Shown here piece by piece: positions 7,293 to 16,155 of a stretch of 16,815 nt of DNA. Both the position numbers and the translations under genes were made by a program. Source of the DNA: an uncultured Oscillospiraceae bacterium (GTDB taxonomy: Bacteria; Bacillota; Clostridia; Oscillospirales; Acutalibacteraceae); the NCBI GenBank assembly GCA_900544515.1, contig UQVI01000018.1:1-16815 (forward strand), in the 5' to 3' direction. The notes under the pieces were generated by a model that worked only from the letters and a program-made list of their open reading frames with translations, did no database searches and was not told where the DNA came from. Position 1 is the first letter of the stretch; the number at the start of each line of letters is the position of its first letter.

Positions 7293-8957
7293 TTGAAGGA
7301 TATTGATAATCTTTGTATGAATTGCTTTGGTGAGCTCACCAACGGCAGTGTATGCGAAAATTGTAATTATGATAATGATTCACCGACTGATATGATGTAT
7401 CTTCAGCCTAAAACAATTCTGGCTGACCGTTATATTATCGGCTCAGTTGTTACACACGAAAGCGATGCAGTTGTTTATATGGCGTATGATACCCAGCTTG
7501 ATACGGTGGTGAATATCAGAGAATTTCTGCCTAAGGGCATTGCAAACCGCCTTGAGGGAAACCGTGATGTTCATGTAAGAGAACGATACAGAGTGAATTA
7601 CGAAAAGTATAAAAATGCTTTTATGAACCTCTGGTCAACGATTATAAAGCTGCGTAACCTTTCAGCCGTTATTCCGACCTTTGATGTGTTTGAGCTGAAT
7701 GGCACAGCCTATGCAGTGAGTGAACATTTTGAGTCAATTACACTGCGTGAGTTTCTGCTCAGAAGTCCCGACGGAAACATTCTATGGGACCAGGCAAGGT
7801 TGATGTTTATGCCTGTGCTTACCACGCTTGAAGCACTGCATTCAAACGGCATTATTCACGGTGCAATCTGTCCTGACAATCTTGTACTTTGCCGTGACGG
7901 AAAGGTAAGACTTAAGAGCTTCTGTATTTCTGAGGCGAATACAATGTCATCGGAATTGCAGTTTACTCCGAATGAGGGATATACTGCTCTTGAACAGTAT
8001 GATAACAATCATAAGATGTGTCCTGCTACGGATATATATGCTTTCTCTGCTTGTATCTTCCGTGCACTTGTGGGCCAGAATCCTCCTGATGCTAAGTCGA
8101 GGGAGACAAATGATAAGCTTATGATTCCGAATACCATTGCTGAGAAGATTCCTACACACATCATTAAAACACTTGGCGGAGGACTTCAGATTTATCCTGA
8201 AAGGAGAACCCAGTCCATTGAGGTGTTCAGAGAGCAGCTCAGTGTTACACCAGGTGTTGTTGCAGCAGCAGGACAGCCAGAGATGATTGAAAGCACTCCT
8301 GTTGAAGAGGAGGAGCATTACAGAGGTTATCCTGAATATGATACCCCTGCTCCTAAGTCAAGAACACCTAAGGTTATCATTACAATTCTTGTAATACTGA
8401 TTATTGCCGCTGCAATTGCAGGCGCATATTTTGTGAATAACGGAGGATTTAACAAACCTCAGGAGGACACTACCGCTCCTGCTACATTGGCAACACACGA
8501 GGTGCCTGATTTTGTTTCACCGGGTTATATGCAGAGTGATGTTCAGAATAACGGTGCTTGGAATAAGCAGTTCAAGATATCCTTTACTGCCGACTATTCA
8601 AAGGATGTTGCTGAGGGCGTTATATTCAAGCAGAGCGTAAATGCAGGCGAACAGGTGAACGAGGGAACTGAAATTGTGCTTACAGTAAGTAAGGGCGTTA
8701 AGACCGAAAAGCTTCCTGACGTTGGCGGCATGAGCCTTGAGGAAGCATCTAAGGAACTTGAAAAGCTTGGCTTTACCGTTTCAACCGTTGAGATTTACAA
8801 TGACGGCGGACACGCAGAGAATTCAGTTAAGGCGAGCTATGGTATGGCTCCGGCAGCAGGCGAGGATGTTGCAGTCGGCGAGGAAATTATTCTTCAGGTT
8901 TACGGTGAGGTTGTGACCACTACCCAGCCGTCAACTGAGGCTGATACCGACGAATAA
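7293..8957 (+). CDS. Zinc-ribbon / pseudokinase / PASTA membrane protein
   Basis: A 554-residue homologue of bacterial PASTA Ser/Thr kinases. In order: a zinc ribbon (Cys8, Cys11, Cys21, Cys24), a kinase-like domain (about 45-315), a linker, one transmembrane helix (361-380) and two extracellular PASTA-like repeats (about 402-467 and 472-537) before a Thr/Ser/acidic tail. Topology should be kinase inside, PASTA outside. The kinase fold is still recognisable: EGYTALEQY (228-236) and DIYAFSACIFRALVGQNPPDA (247-267, given by end points) match the activation-segment and F-helix regions. The catalytic residues are gone: the glycine loop is degenerate, the VAIK lysine is Arg76, HRD has become His189-Gly190-Ala191, and DFG has become Ser209-Phe210-Cys211. 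It is therefore most likely a pseudokinase acting as a muropeptide or envelope sensor or scaffold rather than a phosphotransferase. It has its own promoter and terminator and a TTG start. Confidence 0.85.
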   Translation: MKDIDNLCMNCFGELTNGSVCENCNYDNDSPTDMMYLQPKTILADRYIIGSVVTHESDAVVYMAYDTQLDTVVNIREFLPKGIANRLEGNRDVHVRERYRVNYEKYKNAFMNLWSTIIKLRNLSAVIPTFDVFELNGTAYAVSEHFESITLREFLLRSPDGNILWDQARLMFMPVLTTLEALHSNGIIHGAICPDNLVLCRDGKVRLKSFCISEANTMSSELQFTPNEGYTALEQYDNNHKMCPATDIYAFSACIFRALVGQNPPDAKSRETNDKLMIPNTIAEKIPTHIIKTLGGGLQIYPERRTQSIEVFREQLSVTPGVVAAAGQPEMIESTPVEEEEHYRGYPEYDTPAPKSRTPKVIITILVILIIAAAIAGAYFVNNGGFNKPQEDTTAPATLATHEVPDFVSPGYMQSDVQNNGAWNKQFKISFTADYSKDVAEGVIFKQSVNAGEQVNEGTEIVLTVSKGVKTEKLPDVGGMSLEEASKELEKLGFTVSTVEIYNDGGHAENSVKASYGMAPAAGEDVAVGEEIILQVYGEVVTTTQPSTEADTDE

Positions 8958-8966
8958 ATGATTCAT

Positions 8967-9005
8967 AAAAATCCCATATCACAAAAAATGTGATATGGGA
9001 TTTTT
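8967..9005 (+). terminator. Intrinsic terminator after the pseudokinase gene
   Basis: A perfect 17-bp inverted repeat (8967-8983 with 8989-9005) around an AAAAA loop. The top of the stem is GC-containing and the right arm ends in a T run continuing into TTTTTGTCTTTTA. It separates the pseudokinase transcript from polA. Confidence 0.9.
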
Positions 9006-9008
9006 GTC

Positions 9009-9037
9009 TTTTATATTATAACAAATTATGATATACT
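9009..9037 (+). promoter_or_regulatory. Possible promoter for polA
   Basis: TATACT at 9032-9037 is the best -10 candidate between the terminator and the polA ribosome site. The -35 region at 9009-9014 (TTTTAT) is a poor match. A promoter is expected here because a strong terminator lies just upstream, but the exact boxes are uncertain. Confidence 0.35.
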
Positions 9038-9104
9038 ATTACCAAATGCTGAGATATTTACGAAAAGTTGTAATACTTTCAAAAAATAAAAATGAGGTTA
9101 TGTT

Positions 9105-11705
9105 ATGAAGCTACTTGTTATTGACGGAAACAGTATTGTGAACCGTGCGTTTTACGGTATTAAGCTGCTGACTACAAAAAGCGGTTATTATACAAATGCG
9201 ATTTACGGCTTTTTGAATATTATGCTGAAATTAAAGGATATCTGCAATCCTGATGCAATTGCAGTTGCATTTGATGTTCACGCTCCGACATTCCGCCATA
9301 AGATGTATGATGCCTATAAGGCAGGCAGACATGCTATGCCCGACGAACTCAGACAGCAGATGCCTGTTTTAAAGGAACTGCTCAGGGATCTTGGAATATC
9401 AACCTTAGAGCAGGAGGGCTGGGAGGCTGATGATATTCTCGGTACGCTTGCTGAGATCTGCCGTAAAAACGGTGATGAATGCTTTATTGCTACAGGTGAT
9501 AGGGATTCCCTTCAGCTTGCACACGGTGGTGTTAAGGTGCTTCTTGCTCGTACCAAAATGGGACAGGCTGTGACAGATGTGTATGAGGAAAATGCAATCG
9601 CTGAGGAATATGGTGTCACACCGGCTGAGCTGATTCAGGTGAAGGCTCTTCAGGGCGACAGCTCTGATAACATTCCGGGTGTTGCAGGAGTGGGAGCGAA
9701 GACGGCACTTGATTTAATTCAGCGTTTCCATACCATTGACTACATTTATGAAAATCTTGATAGCCTTGATATAAAAGCAGGCGTAAGAGCAAAGCTTGCA
9801 AATGATAAGGAAAAGGCTTATCTTTCCCTTGATTTGGGAACGATAAGGACGGATGCACCTGTTAATCCTGACATTGAAAGTTACCGAATTACAGCCGGTG
9901 ACAGGCAAAAGGCAGCGGCACAGTTTATTAAGCTTGAGCTGTTTTCGCTGATTCCGAAGTTTAACCTTGATCCTAATAACGCTGCGTCTGTTGAAGAGAT
10001 TAAGGAGGAAAAGAGGGAAATCACACGCCTTACCTGCGTGGATGCGGATTATCTTCTTGACCGCGTAAGAGGTACGGACGCATATTTTTATCCGGCTATT
10101 GTTGACGGCAGTATAACGGATTTGTATTTCGCATTCGGTGACGAAATGATTGTTATGCCGTCTGAAACACCTGAGTATTCCTATTTCGTACGCAATTTCT
10201 TTGCGGATGAAAGCACAAAAAAATATTCCTATAATACAAAGGAACTTCATCGTCTTGCCTGCAGATACGGTGTTGAGCTGAAGAGTGTATGCGGTGACCT
10301 TATGCTTTCTGCATATCTTCTCAGACCAAGTGACAATAACTATGATATGGAACATCTCTGTATGGAATACGGTGTGAAGATTCCTGAATTTCTTAACACT
10401 CTCGGTGAAAAGGATATGACCGTATCCATAGCCGCTGTGGTTAAACCTCTTTTTGAAAAGCTGGATGCATTGATTACAGAAGCAGATGAAACTGCTCTTT
10501 TAACAGATATTGAACTGCCTCTTTCTGCCGTTCTGGCAAAAATGGAATATGCAGGCTTTGAGGTTGACAAAGAGGGAATAGAGAACTTCGGTAAAATGCT
10601 TGGTGAGAGGATAAGAGAGCTTACCGAGTCCATTTATGAAAGCGTGGGATATGAGTTCAATATCAACTCACCGAAACAGCTTGGTGCAGCTCTTTTCGAG
10701 GACTTGGGACTGCCGTGCAAGAAAAAGACAAAGACAGGCTATTCAACAAATGCTGAGGTGCTGGAGGGACTTGTAAACGAGCATCCTGCCATTTCTCAGA
10801 TACTGGAGTACCGTTCACTTTCAAAGCTTAAGTCAACCTATTGCGACGGACTTTTAAAGGTTATTGAAGAAGACGGACGTATTCATACACGCTTTAATCA
10901 GGTTGAAACAAGAACAGGAAGAATTTCGTCACTTGATCCTAATTTACAGAATATACCTATCCGTACCGAGCTTGGAAGGGAAATGCGTAAATTCTTTGTT
11001 GCAGGCGAGGGCAAAAAGCTTGTTGACGTTGACTACAGTCAGATTGAGCTCAGGGTGCTTTCTGATTTGGCAAATGATGAAACAATGATAAACGCATTCA
11101 ATAACGGTGAGGACATTCATACGATTACTGCGTCACAGGTGTTCAATATGCCTCTTGAAATGGTTACTCCACAGATGCGAAGCAGGGCAAAGGCTGTTAA
11201 TTTCGGTATCGTTTACGGTATTGGTGCTTTTTCATTGGCAAAAGATATTGGTGTTACGAATAAAGAAGCAAAGCAGTATATAGATAACTATCTTGCCACA
11301 TACAGCGGTGTTGATGAATATATGCACCGTATGATTGACCAGGCAAAGGATAAGGGCTACAGTGAAACCCTGTTCAAAAGAAAACGCTATCTGCCTGAGC
11401 TTGCAGCATCCAATCATATGATGCGTGCCTTCGGCGAACGCGTTGCAAGAAATATGCCGATTCAGGGCACTGCGGCAGATATCATCAAAATTGCAATGGT
11501 TAAGGTTGACAAGCGTCTTAAAGATGAAAATATGAAATCGCATCTTATCCTCCAGGTACACGATGAACTTATCGTTGAAGCACCTGATGACGAGGCAGAC
11601 AGAGCTCTCGAAATTGTAACAGAAGAAATGGAAAATGCCTGCAAAATGAAAGTGTGTTTGAGAGCTGACGGAAAAATAGGTAACACCTGGTACGAGGCTC
11701 ATTAA
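9105..11705 (+). CDS. polA: DNA polymerase I
   Basis: An 866-residue family A polymerase that fills gaps and removes RNA primers during replication and repair. Residues 1 to about 290 are the 5' nuclease: LLVIDGNSIVNRAFYG at the N-terminus, EGWEADDILGTLA, TGDRDSLQL, and GDSSDNIPGVAGVGAKTA, all with their acidic residues. The middle region (about 300-480) is a 3'-5' exonuclease-like domain that looks inactive: no DxE Exo I motif is visible, and the Exo II Asp is replaced in YNTKELHRL, as in Bacillus and Taq enzymes. The polymerase domain is complete, with motif A DYSQIELR (about 643), motif B RAKAVNFGIVYG (about 695) and motif C VHDELIVE (about 818). The ATG at 9105 has GAGG 7 bases upstream. 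RimI follows 59 bp downstream. Confidence 0.97.
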   Translation: MKLLVIDGNSIVNRAFYGIKLLTTKSGYYTNAIYGFLNIMLKLKDICNPDAIAVAFDVHAPTFRHKMYDAYKAGRHAMPDELRQQMPVLKELLRDLGISTLEQEGWEADDILGTLAEICRKNGDECFIATGDRDSLQLAHGGVKVLLARTKMGQAVTDVYEENAIAEEYGVTPAELIQVKALQGDSSDNIPGVAGVGAKTALDLIQRFHTIDYIYENLDSLDIKAGVRAKLANDKEKAYLSLDLGTIRTDAPVNPDIESYRITAGDRQKAAAQFIKLELFSLIPKFNLDPNNAASVEEIKEEKREITRLTCVDADYLLDRVRGTDAYFYPAIVDGSITDLYFAFGDEMIVMPSETPEYSYFVRNFFADESTKKYSYNTKELHRLACRYGVELKSVCGDLMLSAYLLRPSDNNYDMEHLCMEYGVKIPEFLNTLGEKDMTVSIAAVVKPLFEKLDALITEADETALLTDIELPLSAVLAKMEYAGFEVDKEGIENFGKMLGERIRELTESIYESVGYEFNINSPKQLGAALFEDLGLPCKKKTKTGYSTNAEVLEGLVNEHPAISQILEYRSLSKLKSTYCDGLLKVIEEDGRIHTRFNQVETRTGRISSLDPNLQNIPIRTELGREMRKFFVAGEGKKLVDVDYSQIELRVLSDLANDETMINAFNNGEDIHTITASQVFNMPLEMVTPQMRSRAKAVNFGIVYGIGAFSLAKDIGVTNKEAKQYIDNYLATYSGVDEYMHRMIDQAKDKGYSETLFKRKRYLPELAASNHMMRAFGERVARNMPIQGTAADIIKIAMVKVDKRLKDENMKSHLILQVHDELIVEAPDDEADRALEIVTEEMENACKMKVCLRADGKIGNTWYEAH

Positions 11706-11764
11706 TTTAAAGGTATTGGGGCATTAGTAATACTGGTTTTGGAGTAAAAAACGGAAATGAACAT

Positions 11765-12196
11765 ATGAATATTAAAATTATTAAAGCGACACAAGAGAAT
11801 ATATCGGACATTGCAATGATTGAGAAAATCTGCTTTTCAACTGCGTGGACAAAGGAAAGTATTGCAGAATCAATCAGCAGCGAAAGTTCTTACTTTAACA
11901 TAGCCTATGTTGACCATAGACCAGCAGGCTATATGAGTATGCAGGTTTGCTGTGGTGAAGGTGACATAATGCGCGTTGCTGTTCTTCCTGATTTCAGACG
12001 CTTTGGTATCGGCAGAGCTCTTCTGACTGCATGCTTTTCACTGAATAAGCTTGATGCTGTTTTTCTGGATGTGAGGGAAAATAATGTCCCTGCTATAAGA
12101 CTGTATGAATCCTTCGGATTTGAAAAAATCGGTGTGCGCAAGAATTATTACACCAATCCAACCGAAAACGCTGTGATGATGAAAAAGGAATTTTGA
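11765..12196 (+). CDS. rimI: Ribosomal protein S18 alanine N-acetyltransferase (RimI)
   Basis: A 143-residue GNAT-fold enzyme that transfers acetyl from acetyl-CoA to the N-terminal alanine of ribosomal protein S18. The acetyl-CoA binding loop is RRFGIG (78-83) after the strand IMRVAVLP. The C-terminal half has the RimI signature ENNVPAIRLYESFGF then GVRKNYY (123-129). The position of the catalytic Glu of E. coli RimI is Asp102 here (LDVR), a conservative change; the expected catalytic Tyr is Tyr114. The ATG at 11765 has GGAAA about 8 bases upstream; an out-of-frame ATG lies at 11758. Clustering of rimI with tsaD is common in bacteria and supports the call. It is followed 1 bp later by the membrane protein gene. 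Confidence 0.88.
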   Translation: MNIKIIKATQENISDIAMIEKICFSTAWTKESIAESISSESSYFNIAYVDHRPAGYMSMQVCCGEGDIMRVAVLPDFRRFGIGRALLTACFSLNKLDAVFLDVRENNVPAIRLYESFGFEKIGVRKNYYTNPTENAVMMKKEF

Positions 12197-12197
12197 T

Positions 12198-13097
12198 ATG
12201 AAAAAGAGAAATATTTATTTTGCAGTTTCACTGATAACATATTTATTTTTAGCCGTATTTCTTATTATGAAATGCAATGGTGTCAGAGAAATCCAAAAAG
12301 TATTACTGATATTGGGAGCAGTGATTCTTGCGTTCTTGAATGTAACCCCAAGTTTTAACAGAAATAGCTATAATAAAGAAAAAATAATCAAAAAACAGAA
12401 AAATGATAATTCAAAAAATGCCTATTCACAGAAGAAAAAAAGCATGCTTGCTGATTTGTCTTATATAACAAAGCTTATGATTCCGTTTTCGATAATAACA
12501 GATTTATTTCATTCTGTTACAGATAAACCGGTTTTTTATTATGTCTTTTCCGCTATTGGATTGGCAGGATTTATTGTCTCTGCTTATCTTGGGGTGAAGC
12601 ATTTATTGGTGATTTTTCCTAATCATAAGTGTGAAAAGGATGATATTGATAAAATAGGAGACGGAGTAATTATAAATTTAATATTTATATTTCCACTCAT
12701 ATGGGAAATATTTTTATCAAAATTCGAAAATGCTTTTTATTCCTATGCACTTTTTGCAGTGCCCACAATAATTGTGACAGCAATTTGCTTTTTTTACAAT
12801 ATGCCGAAAACAGAACTTGAAAAAATATTCAGAGTTGCATCAGTAGCTGCTGCCTGTTTAATGTTGATTTTTTTTACGAATTCAATCCACTATACAGATA
12901 TCAAAACTGATCAGGGAATGGTTATTGAAGCATATTATGCAAGCAACAGTGACGATACAGATTTGTATAAAATTATGAAAAGCAATGGTGAAATCTTTAC
13001 GATAGAATTTGGCTCATTTGAGAAAAATGATAATGTAAAAATTGAATATAAAACGGGCTTATTAGGTATGAAAATTGTAAATGTAAGCTCTGAATAA
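12198..13097 (+). CDS. Polytopic membrane protein of unknown function
   Basis: A 299-residue protein that I do not recognise. About six hydrophobic segments are visible, near residues 5-24, 33-50, 113-131, 155-173, 180-199 and 210-228. A Lys/Asn-rich loop at 54-82 separates the second and third. The last 70 residues form a soluble, beta-prone domain (HYTDIKTDQGMVIEAYYA onward). Base use is visibly more AT-rich than in the flanking rimI and tsaD, with many AAA, AAT and TTT codons. This could reflect relaxed selection on a membrane protein or a more recent arrival. The ATG lies 1 bp after the rimI stop and has AAGGA 8 bases upstream, so it is translationally coupled to rimI; tsaD starts 22 bp after its stop. 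The context gives no clear function. Confidence 0.78.
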   Translation: MKKRNIYFAVSLITYLFLAVFLIMKCNGVREIQKVLLILGAVILAFLNVTPSFNRNSYNKEKIIKKQKNDNSKNAYSQKKKSMLADLSYITKLMIPFSIITDLFHSVTDKPVFYYVFSAIGLAGFIVSAYLGVKHLLVIFPNHKCEKDDIDKIGDGVIINLIFIFPLIWEIFLSKFENAFYSYALFAVPTIIVTAICFFYNMPKTELEKIFRVASVAAACLMLIFFTNSIHYTDIKTDQGMVIEAYYASNSDDTDLYKIMKSNGEIFTIEFGSFEKNDNVKIEYKTGLLGMKIVNVSSE

Positions 13098-13119
13098 CAT
13101 CAGCAAAGGAAATGAAACA

Positions 13120-14139
13120 ATGAAAATTTTAGGGATTGAGTCTTCCTGTGATGAGACTGCGGCAGCAGTTGTTGAGGACGGAAGAAAGGTTTTATCAAAT
13201 ATAATCGCGACCTCACTTGAGGAGCATAAGTTGTATGGCGGTGTTGTGCCTGAGATTGCGTCACGCCGTCATGCGGAATCAATCAGCGGCGTGGTTAAGG
13301 AGGCACTGGAGCAGGCAGACTGCACAATGGCTGATATTGATGCCATTGCCGTTACATATGCTCCAGGACTTATCGGGGCACTGCTTGTGGGTGTCAATTT
13401 TGCAAAAGGTCTTGCTCTTGCAACAGATACACCGCTTGTGCCTGTTCACCATATCAGGGGGCATATTGCGTCAAACTATATTTCAAGTGATATAGAACCG
13501 CCGTTTTTGTGCCTGATTGTAAGCGGAGGACATTCACACATTGTTGCGGTGAATTCATATACTGATTTTGAAATCATCGGCAAAACACGTGATGATGCAG
13601 CAGGCGAGGCACTGGACAAAGCAGGAAGAACAATGGGGCTTGAGTATCCGGGCGGTGTCAGTATTGACAAGCTGAGTCCTCAGGGAAATGAGAATGCTTA
13701 TAAATTTCCTAAGCCAAAAGTCAGCGACAGTCCTTATGATTTCTCTTTCAGCGGACTTAAGACTGCTGTTATCAATACAGTGCATCATGCCCAGCAAAAG
13801 GGAGAGGATATTGATATTGCTGACCTTGCCGCATCCTTTCAGAAAAGTGTTGTTGACTGCCTTATAACAAATCTTGAAAAGGTTGCGGTTGAAAAAAGTT
13901 TTAATAAGATTGTTATAGCCGGCGGCGTTTCTGCCAATTCTAAATTGAGGGCAGAGGCACAGGCACTTTGCAAAAAGCATAAATGGAGTTTATATCTCCC
14001 TGAGCTCAGGTACTGCGGTGACAATGCGGCTATGATTGCATCGCAGGGTTACTATGAATTTGTACAGGGTGAAAGGGCGGATGAATCTCTGAATGCCTAT
14101 GCTACAATGCCTATTGATAAAAATTACAAAACTATTTAG
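13120..14139 (+). CDS. tsaD: tRNA N6-threonylcarbamoyladenosine transferase TsaD
   Basis: TsaD (formerly Gcp/YgjD) transfers the threonylcarbamoyl group from threonylcarbamoyl-AMP onto A37 of ANN-decoding tRNAs, working with TsaB and TsaE, which are not in this window. The 339-residue length is typical. It has the ASKHA nucleotide-binding start MKILGIESSCDETAAAVV. Metal ligands are seen at His111 and His115 (HHIRGH, 110-115) and Asp301 (YCGDNAAMIA). Phosphate-loop regions are SGGHSHIV and IAGGVSANSKLR, and DFSFSGLKTAV is also diagnostic. The ATG at 13120 has AAAGGA 9 bases upstream. It is last in the polA/rimI/membrane-protein run, and no clear hairpin terminator is visible before the pckA promoter. 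Confidence 0.97.
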   Translation: MKILGIESSCDETAAAVVEDGRKVLSNIIATSLEEHKLYGGVVPEIASRRHAESISGVVKEALEQADCTMADIDAIAVTYAPGLIGALLVGVNFAKGLALATDTPLVPVHHIRGHIASNYISSDIEPPFLCLIVSGGHSHIVAVNSYTDFEIIGKTRDDAAGEALDKAGRTMGLEYPGGVSIDKLSPQGNENAYKFPKPKVSDSPYDFSFSGLKTAVINTVHHAQQKGEDIDIADLAASFQKSVVDCLITNLEKVAVEKSFNKIVIAGGVSANSKLRAEAQALCKKHKWSLYLPELRYCGDNAAMIASQGYYEFVQGERADESLNAYATMPIDKNYKTI

Positions 14140-14187
14140 CCGTGCTTTGTCTTATTGTTACAATTTAATGAATTTTAGCTTGTGCTA

Positions 14188-14215
14188 TTGAATTTTTCCT
14201 ATTATTTGGTATAAT
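14188..14215 (+). promoter_or_regulatory. Extended -10 sigma-A promoter for pckA
   Basis: TTGAAT (14188-14193), a 16-base spacer ending in the extended -10 element TGG, then a perfect TATAAT (14210-14215). The predicted start is near 14222, giving an untranslated leader of about 70 bases before the pckA ATG. No obvious operator palindrome or catabolite-response element was seen next to it. Confidence 0.85.
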
Positions 14216-14290
14216 TGTACCTAATGGAATTATCGTGAGATAGTTTTATCATTTATTATTACAGACTATTATAAAAAGGAGAATACCGTA

Positions 14291-16072
14291 ATGGAAACAA
14301 ATCTTACATCAAACAAGTCCTTACTTGCTTGGCTGGATGAGAAAGTTGAGCTTCTTAAGCCATCAAACATTGTTTGGATTGACGGTTCTGCTGAGCAGAT
14401 TGATGCTCTTAAGGCAGAGGCTGTTGAAACAGGCGAGATGATTAAGCTTAACGATGAGCTTCTTCCTGACTGCTATCTTCACAGAACAGCTGAAAATGAC
14501 GTTGCTCGTGTTGAGGACAGAACTCTCATCTGCACAAAGAATGAAAAGGACGCAGGTCCTACCAACCACTGGATGGATCCTGAAAAGTGCTATAAAATGC
14601 TTTATGACATTGCTGCCGGTTCATATGAGGGCAGAACAATGTATATCATTCCTTATTCAATGGGTCCTGTTGGCTCACCATTCTCAAAGATTGGTATTGA
14701 GATTACAGACTCAATCTACGTTGTTCTTAATATGAATATTATGACAAGAGTAGGCAAGGCTGTACTTGACTGTCTCGGTGATTCAGATGACTGGGTTCGC
14801 GGTATGCACTGCAAGTGCAATGTTGACCCTGAAAACAGATGGATCTGCCAGTTCCCTGAGGACAATACAATCATTTCTGTTAACTCAGCATACGGCGGTA
14901 ATGTTCTTCTCGGTAAGAAGTGCTTTGCTCTTCGTATCGCATCTTATCTTGGTAAGAACGAAGGCTGGCAGGCTGAGCATATGCTCATTCTCGGTCTTGA
15001 AAAGCCAAACGGCGAGACAAAGTATATCTGTGCTGCATTCCCATCAGCTTGCGGTAAGACAAACCTTGCTATGCTTATTCCACCAGAGGGATATCAGAAG
15101 AAGGGCTACAAGGTATGGTGCGTAGGCGACGATATTTCCTGGATCAGAAAAGGTCCTGACGGACGTCTTTATGCGATCAACCCTGAGAATGGTTTCTTCG
15201 GTGTAGCACCCGGTACAAATGATAAGTCAAATCCAAATGCACTTAAGTCAACAATGAAGGGCACAATCTTCACCAATGTTTGTCACAATCTTGACAACAA
15301 CACAGTTTGGTGGGAGGGTCTTGACAAGAATCCGCCAACAAATGCAATTGACTGGAAGGGCAATCCTTGGAACGGTGCTGAGAGCGACGAGAAGGGTGCT
15401 CATCCAAACTCACGTTTCACAGCTCCTGCTGTTAACTGTCCTTGTATTTCATCAGAGTTCGAGAACCCACAGGGTGTTCCGATTTCTGCTATCGTATTCG
15501 GCGGCCGCCGTGCTAAACTTACTCCGCTTGTATACCAGTCAAAGGATTGGAATCACGGTGTATTCGTAGGCTCAATTATGGGTTCTGAGACAACTGCTGC
15601 TGCAACAGGTGCAGTTGGTGTTGTTCGTCGTGACCCAATGGCTATGCTCCCATTCTGCGGTTACAATATGGGTGACTACTGGAAGCACTGGATTGAAATC
15701 GGTGAGACTCTTGACCCTGAAAAGGCTCCTAAGATTTTCAACGTTAACTGGTTCAGAAAAGACGATGAGGGCAACTTCTTATGGCCTGGCTTCGGTGATA
15801 ACCTTCGTGTTCTCGATTGGATTATCGACCGCTGCGACGGTAAGGTTGACGCTCAGGAGACAGCTATCGGTTATCTTCCATATGCTAAGGATATCAACCT
15901 TGAAGGTCTTGATATGACTGAGGCTGACCTTGACAAGATTCTTGATGTTGACAAGAATGCTTGGGAGGAAGAGCTTAAGGGCGTTGATGAGCTTTATGCT
16001 AAGTTTGGCGATACTCTTCCTGAAGAGCTTGCTAAAGAGCTTGCAGAGGTTAAGGCTGACCTTGAGAAATAA
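14291..16072 (+). CDS. pckA: Phosphoenolpyruvate carboxykinase (GTP)
   Basis: A 593-residue GTP-type PEPCK interconverting oxaloacetate + GTP and PEP + CO2 + GDP. In gut anaerobes it often runs in the CO2-fixing direction toward oxaloacetate and succinate. Diagnostic segments are RGMHCKCNVDPENRW (170-184), NSAYGGNVLLGKKC (198-211), the P-loop-like kinase-1a motif AFPSACGKTN (249-258) with reactive Cys254, and the metal-binding kinase-2 segment GDDISWI (279-285). The ATP-dependent family does not share this GTP-type arrangement. Codon choice is strongly biased (CTT/GTT, GGT, AAG), as in highly expressed genes. The ribosome site AAAGGAG is 9 bases before the ATG. It stands alone, with its own promoter and terminator. 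Bases 14277-14293 are complementary to the predicted small RNA encoded about 2.1 kb downstream. Confidence 0.97.
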   Translation: METNLTSNKSLLAWLDEKVELLKPSNIVWIDGSAEQIDALKAEAVETGEMIKLNDELLPDCYLHRTAENDVARVEDRTLICTKNEKDAGPTNHWMDPEKCYKMLYDIAAGSYEGRTMYIIPYSMGPVGSPFSKIGIEITDSIYVVLNMNIMTRVGKAVLDCLGDSDDWVRGMHCKCNVDPENRWICQFPEDNTIISVNSAYGGNVLLGKKCFALRIASYLGKNEGWQAEHMLILGLEKPNGETKYICAAFPSACGKTNLAMLIPPEGYQKKGYKVWCVGDDISWIRKGPDGRLYAINPENGFFGVAPGTNDKSNPNALKSTMKGTIFTNVCHNLDNNTVWWEGLDKNPPTNAIDWKGNPWNGAESDEKGAHPNSRFTAPAVNCPCISSEFENPQGVPISAIVFGGRRAKLTPLVYQSKDWNHGVFVGSIMGSETTAAATGAVGVVRRDPMAMLPFCGYNMGDYWKHWIEIGETLDPEKAPKIFNVNWFRKDDEGNFLWPGFGDNLRVLDWIIDRCDGKVDAQETAIGYLPYAKDINLEGLDMTEADLDKILDVDKNAWEEELKGVDELYAKFGDTLPEELAKELAEVKADLEK

Positions 16073-16091
16073 TCTTTCATAAATAAAAATG

Positions 16092-16120
16092 ACAGACGGT
16101 CGATGACCGTCTGTTTTTTT
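16092..16120 (+). terminator. Intrinsic terminator after pckA
   Basis: A GC-rich 10-bp stem (16092-16101 with 16105-16114) around a GAT loop, followed by seven T residues, 20 bases after the pckA stop codon. Confidence 0.93.
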
Positions 16121-16121
16121 G

Positions 16122-16150
16122 TTGACTAATTATTGGGATAATGGTATAAT
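16122..16150 (+). promoter_or_regulatory. Strong extended -10 sigma-A promoter for a small RNA
   Basis: TTGACT (16122-16127), a 17-base spacer ending in TGG, and a perfect TATAAT (16145-16150), directly after the pckA terminator. The predicted start (about 16156-16158) coincides with the base of the long hairpin at 16156-16264. No credible protein start with a ribosome site follows. Confidence 0.82.
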
Positions 16151-16155
16151 AATCC

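Noticed and set aside
9714..10355. A 213-codon minus-strand frame inside polA
   Set aside because: It is antisense to conserved polymerase codons, has no ribosome site or family features, and is explained by codon bias of polA.
14140..14187. Terminator between tsaD and pckA
   Set aside because: No stable hairpin with a T tract is visible; tsaD transcripts may run on into pckA.
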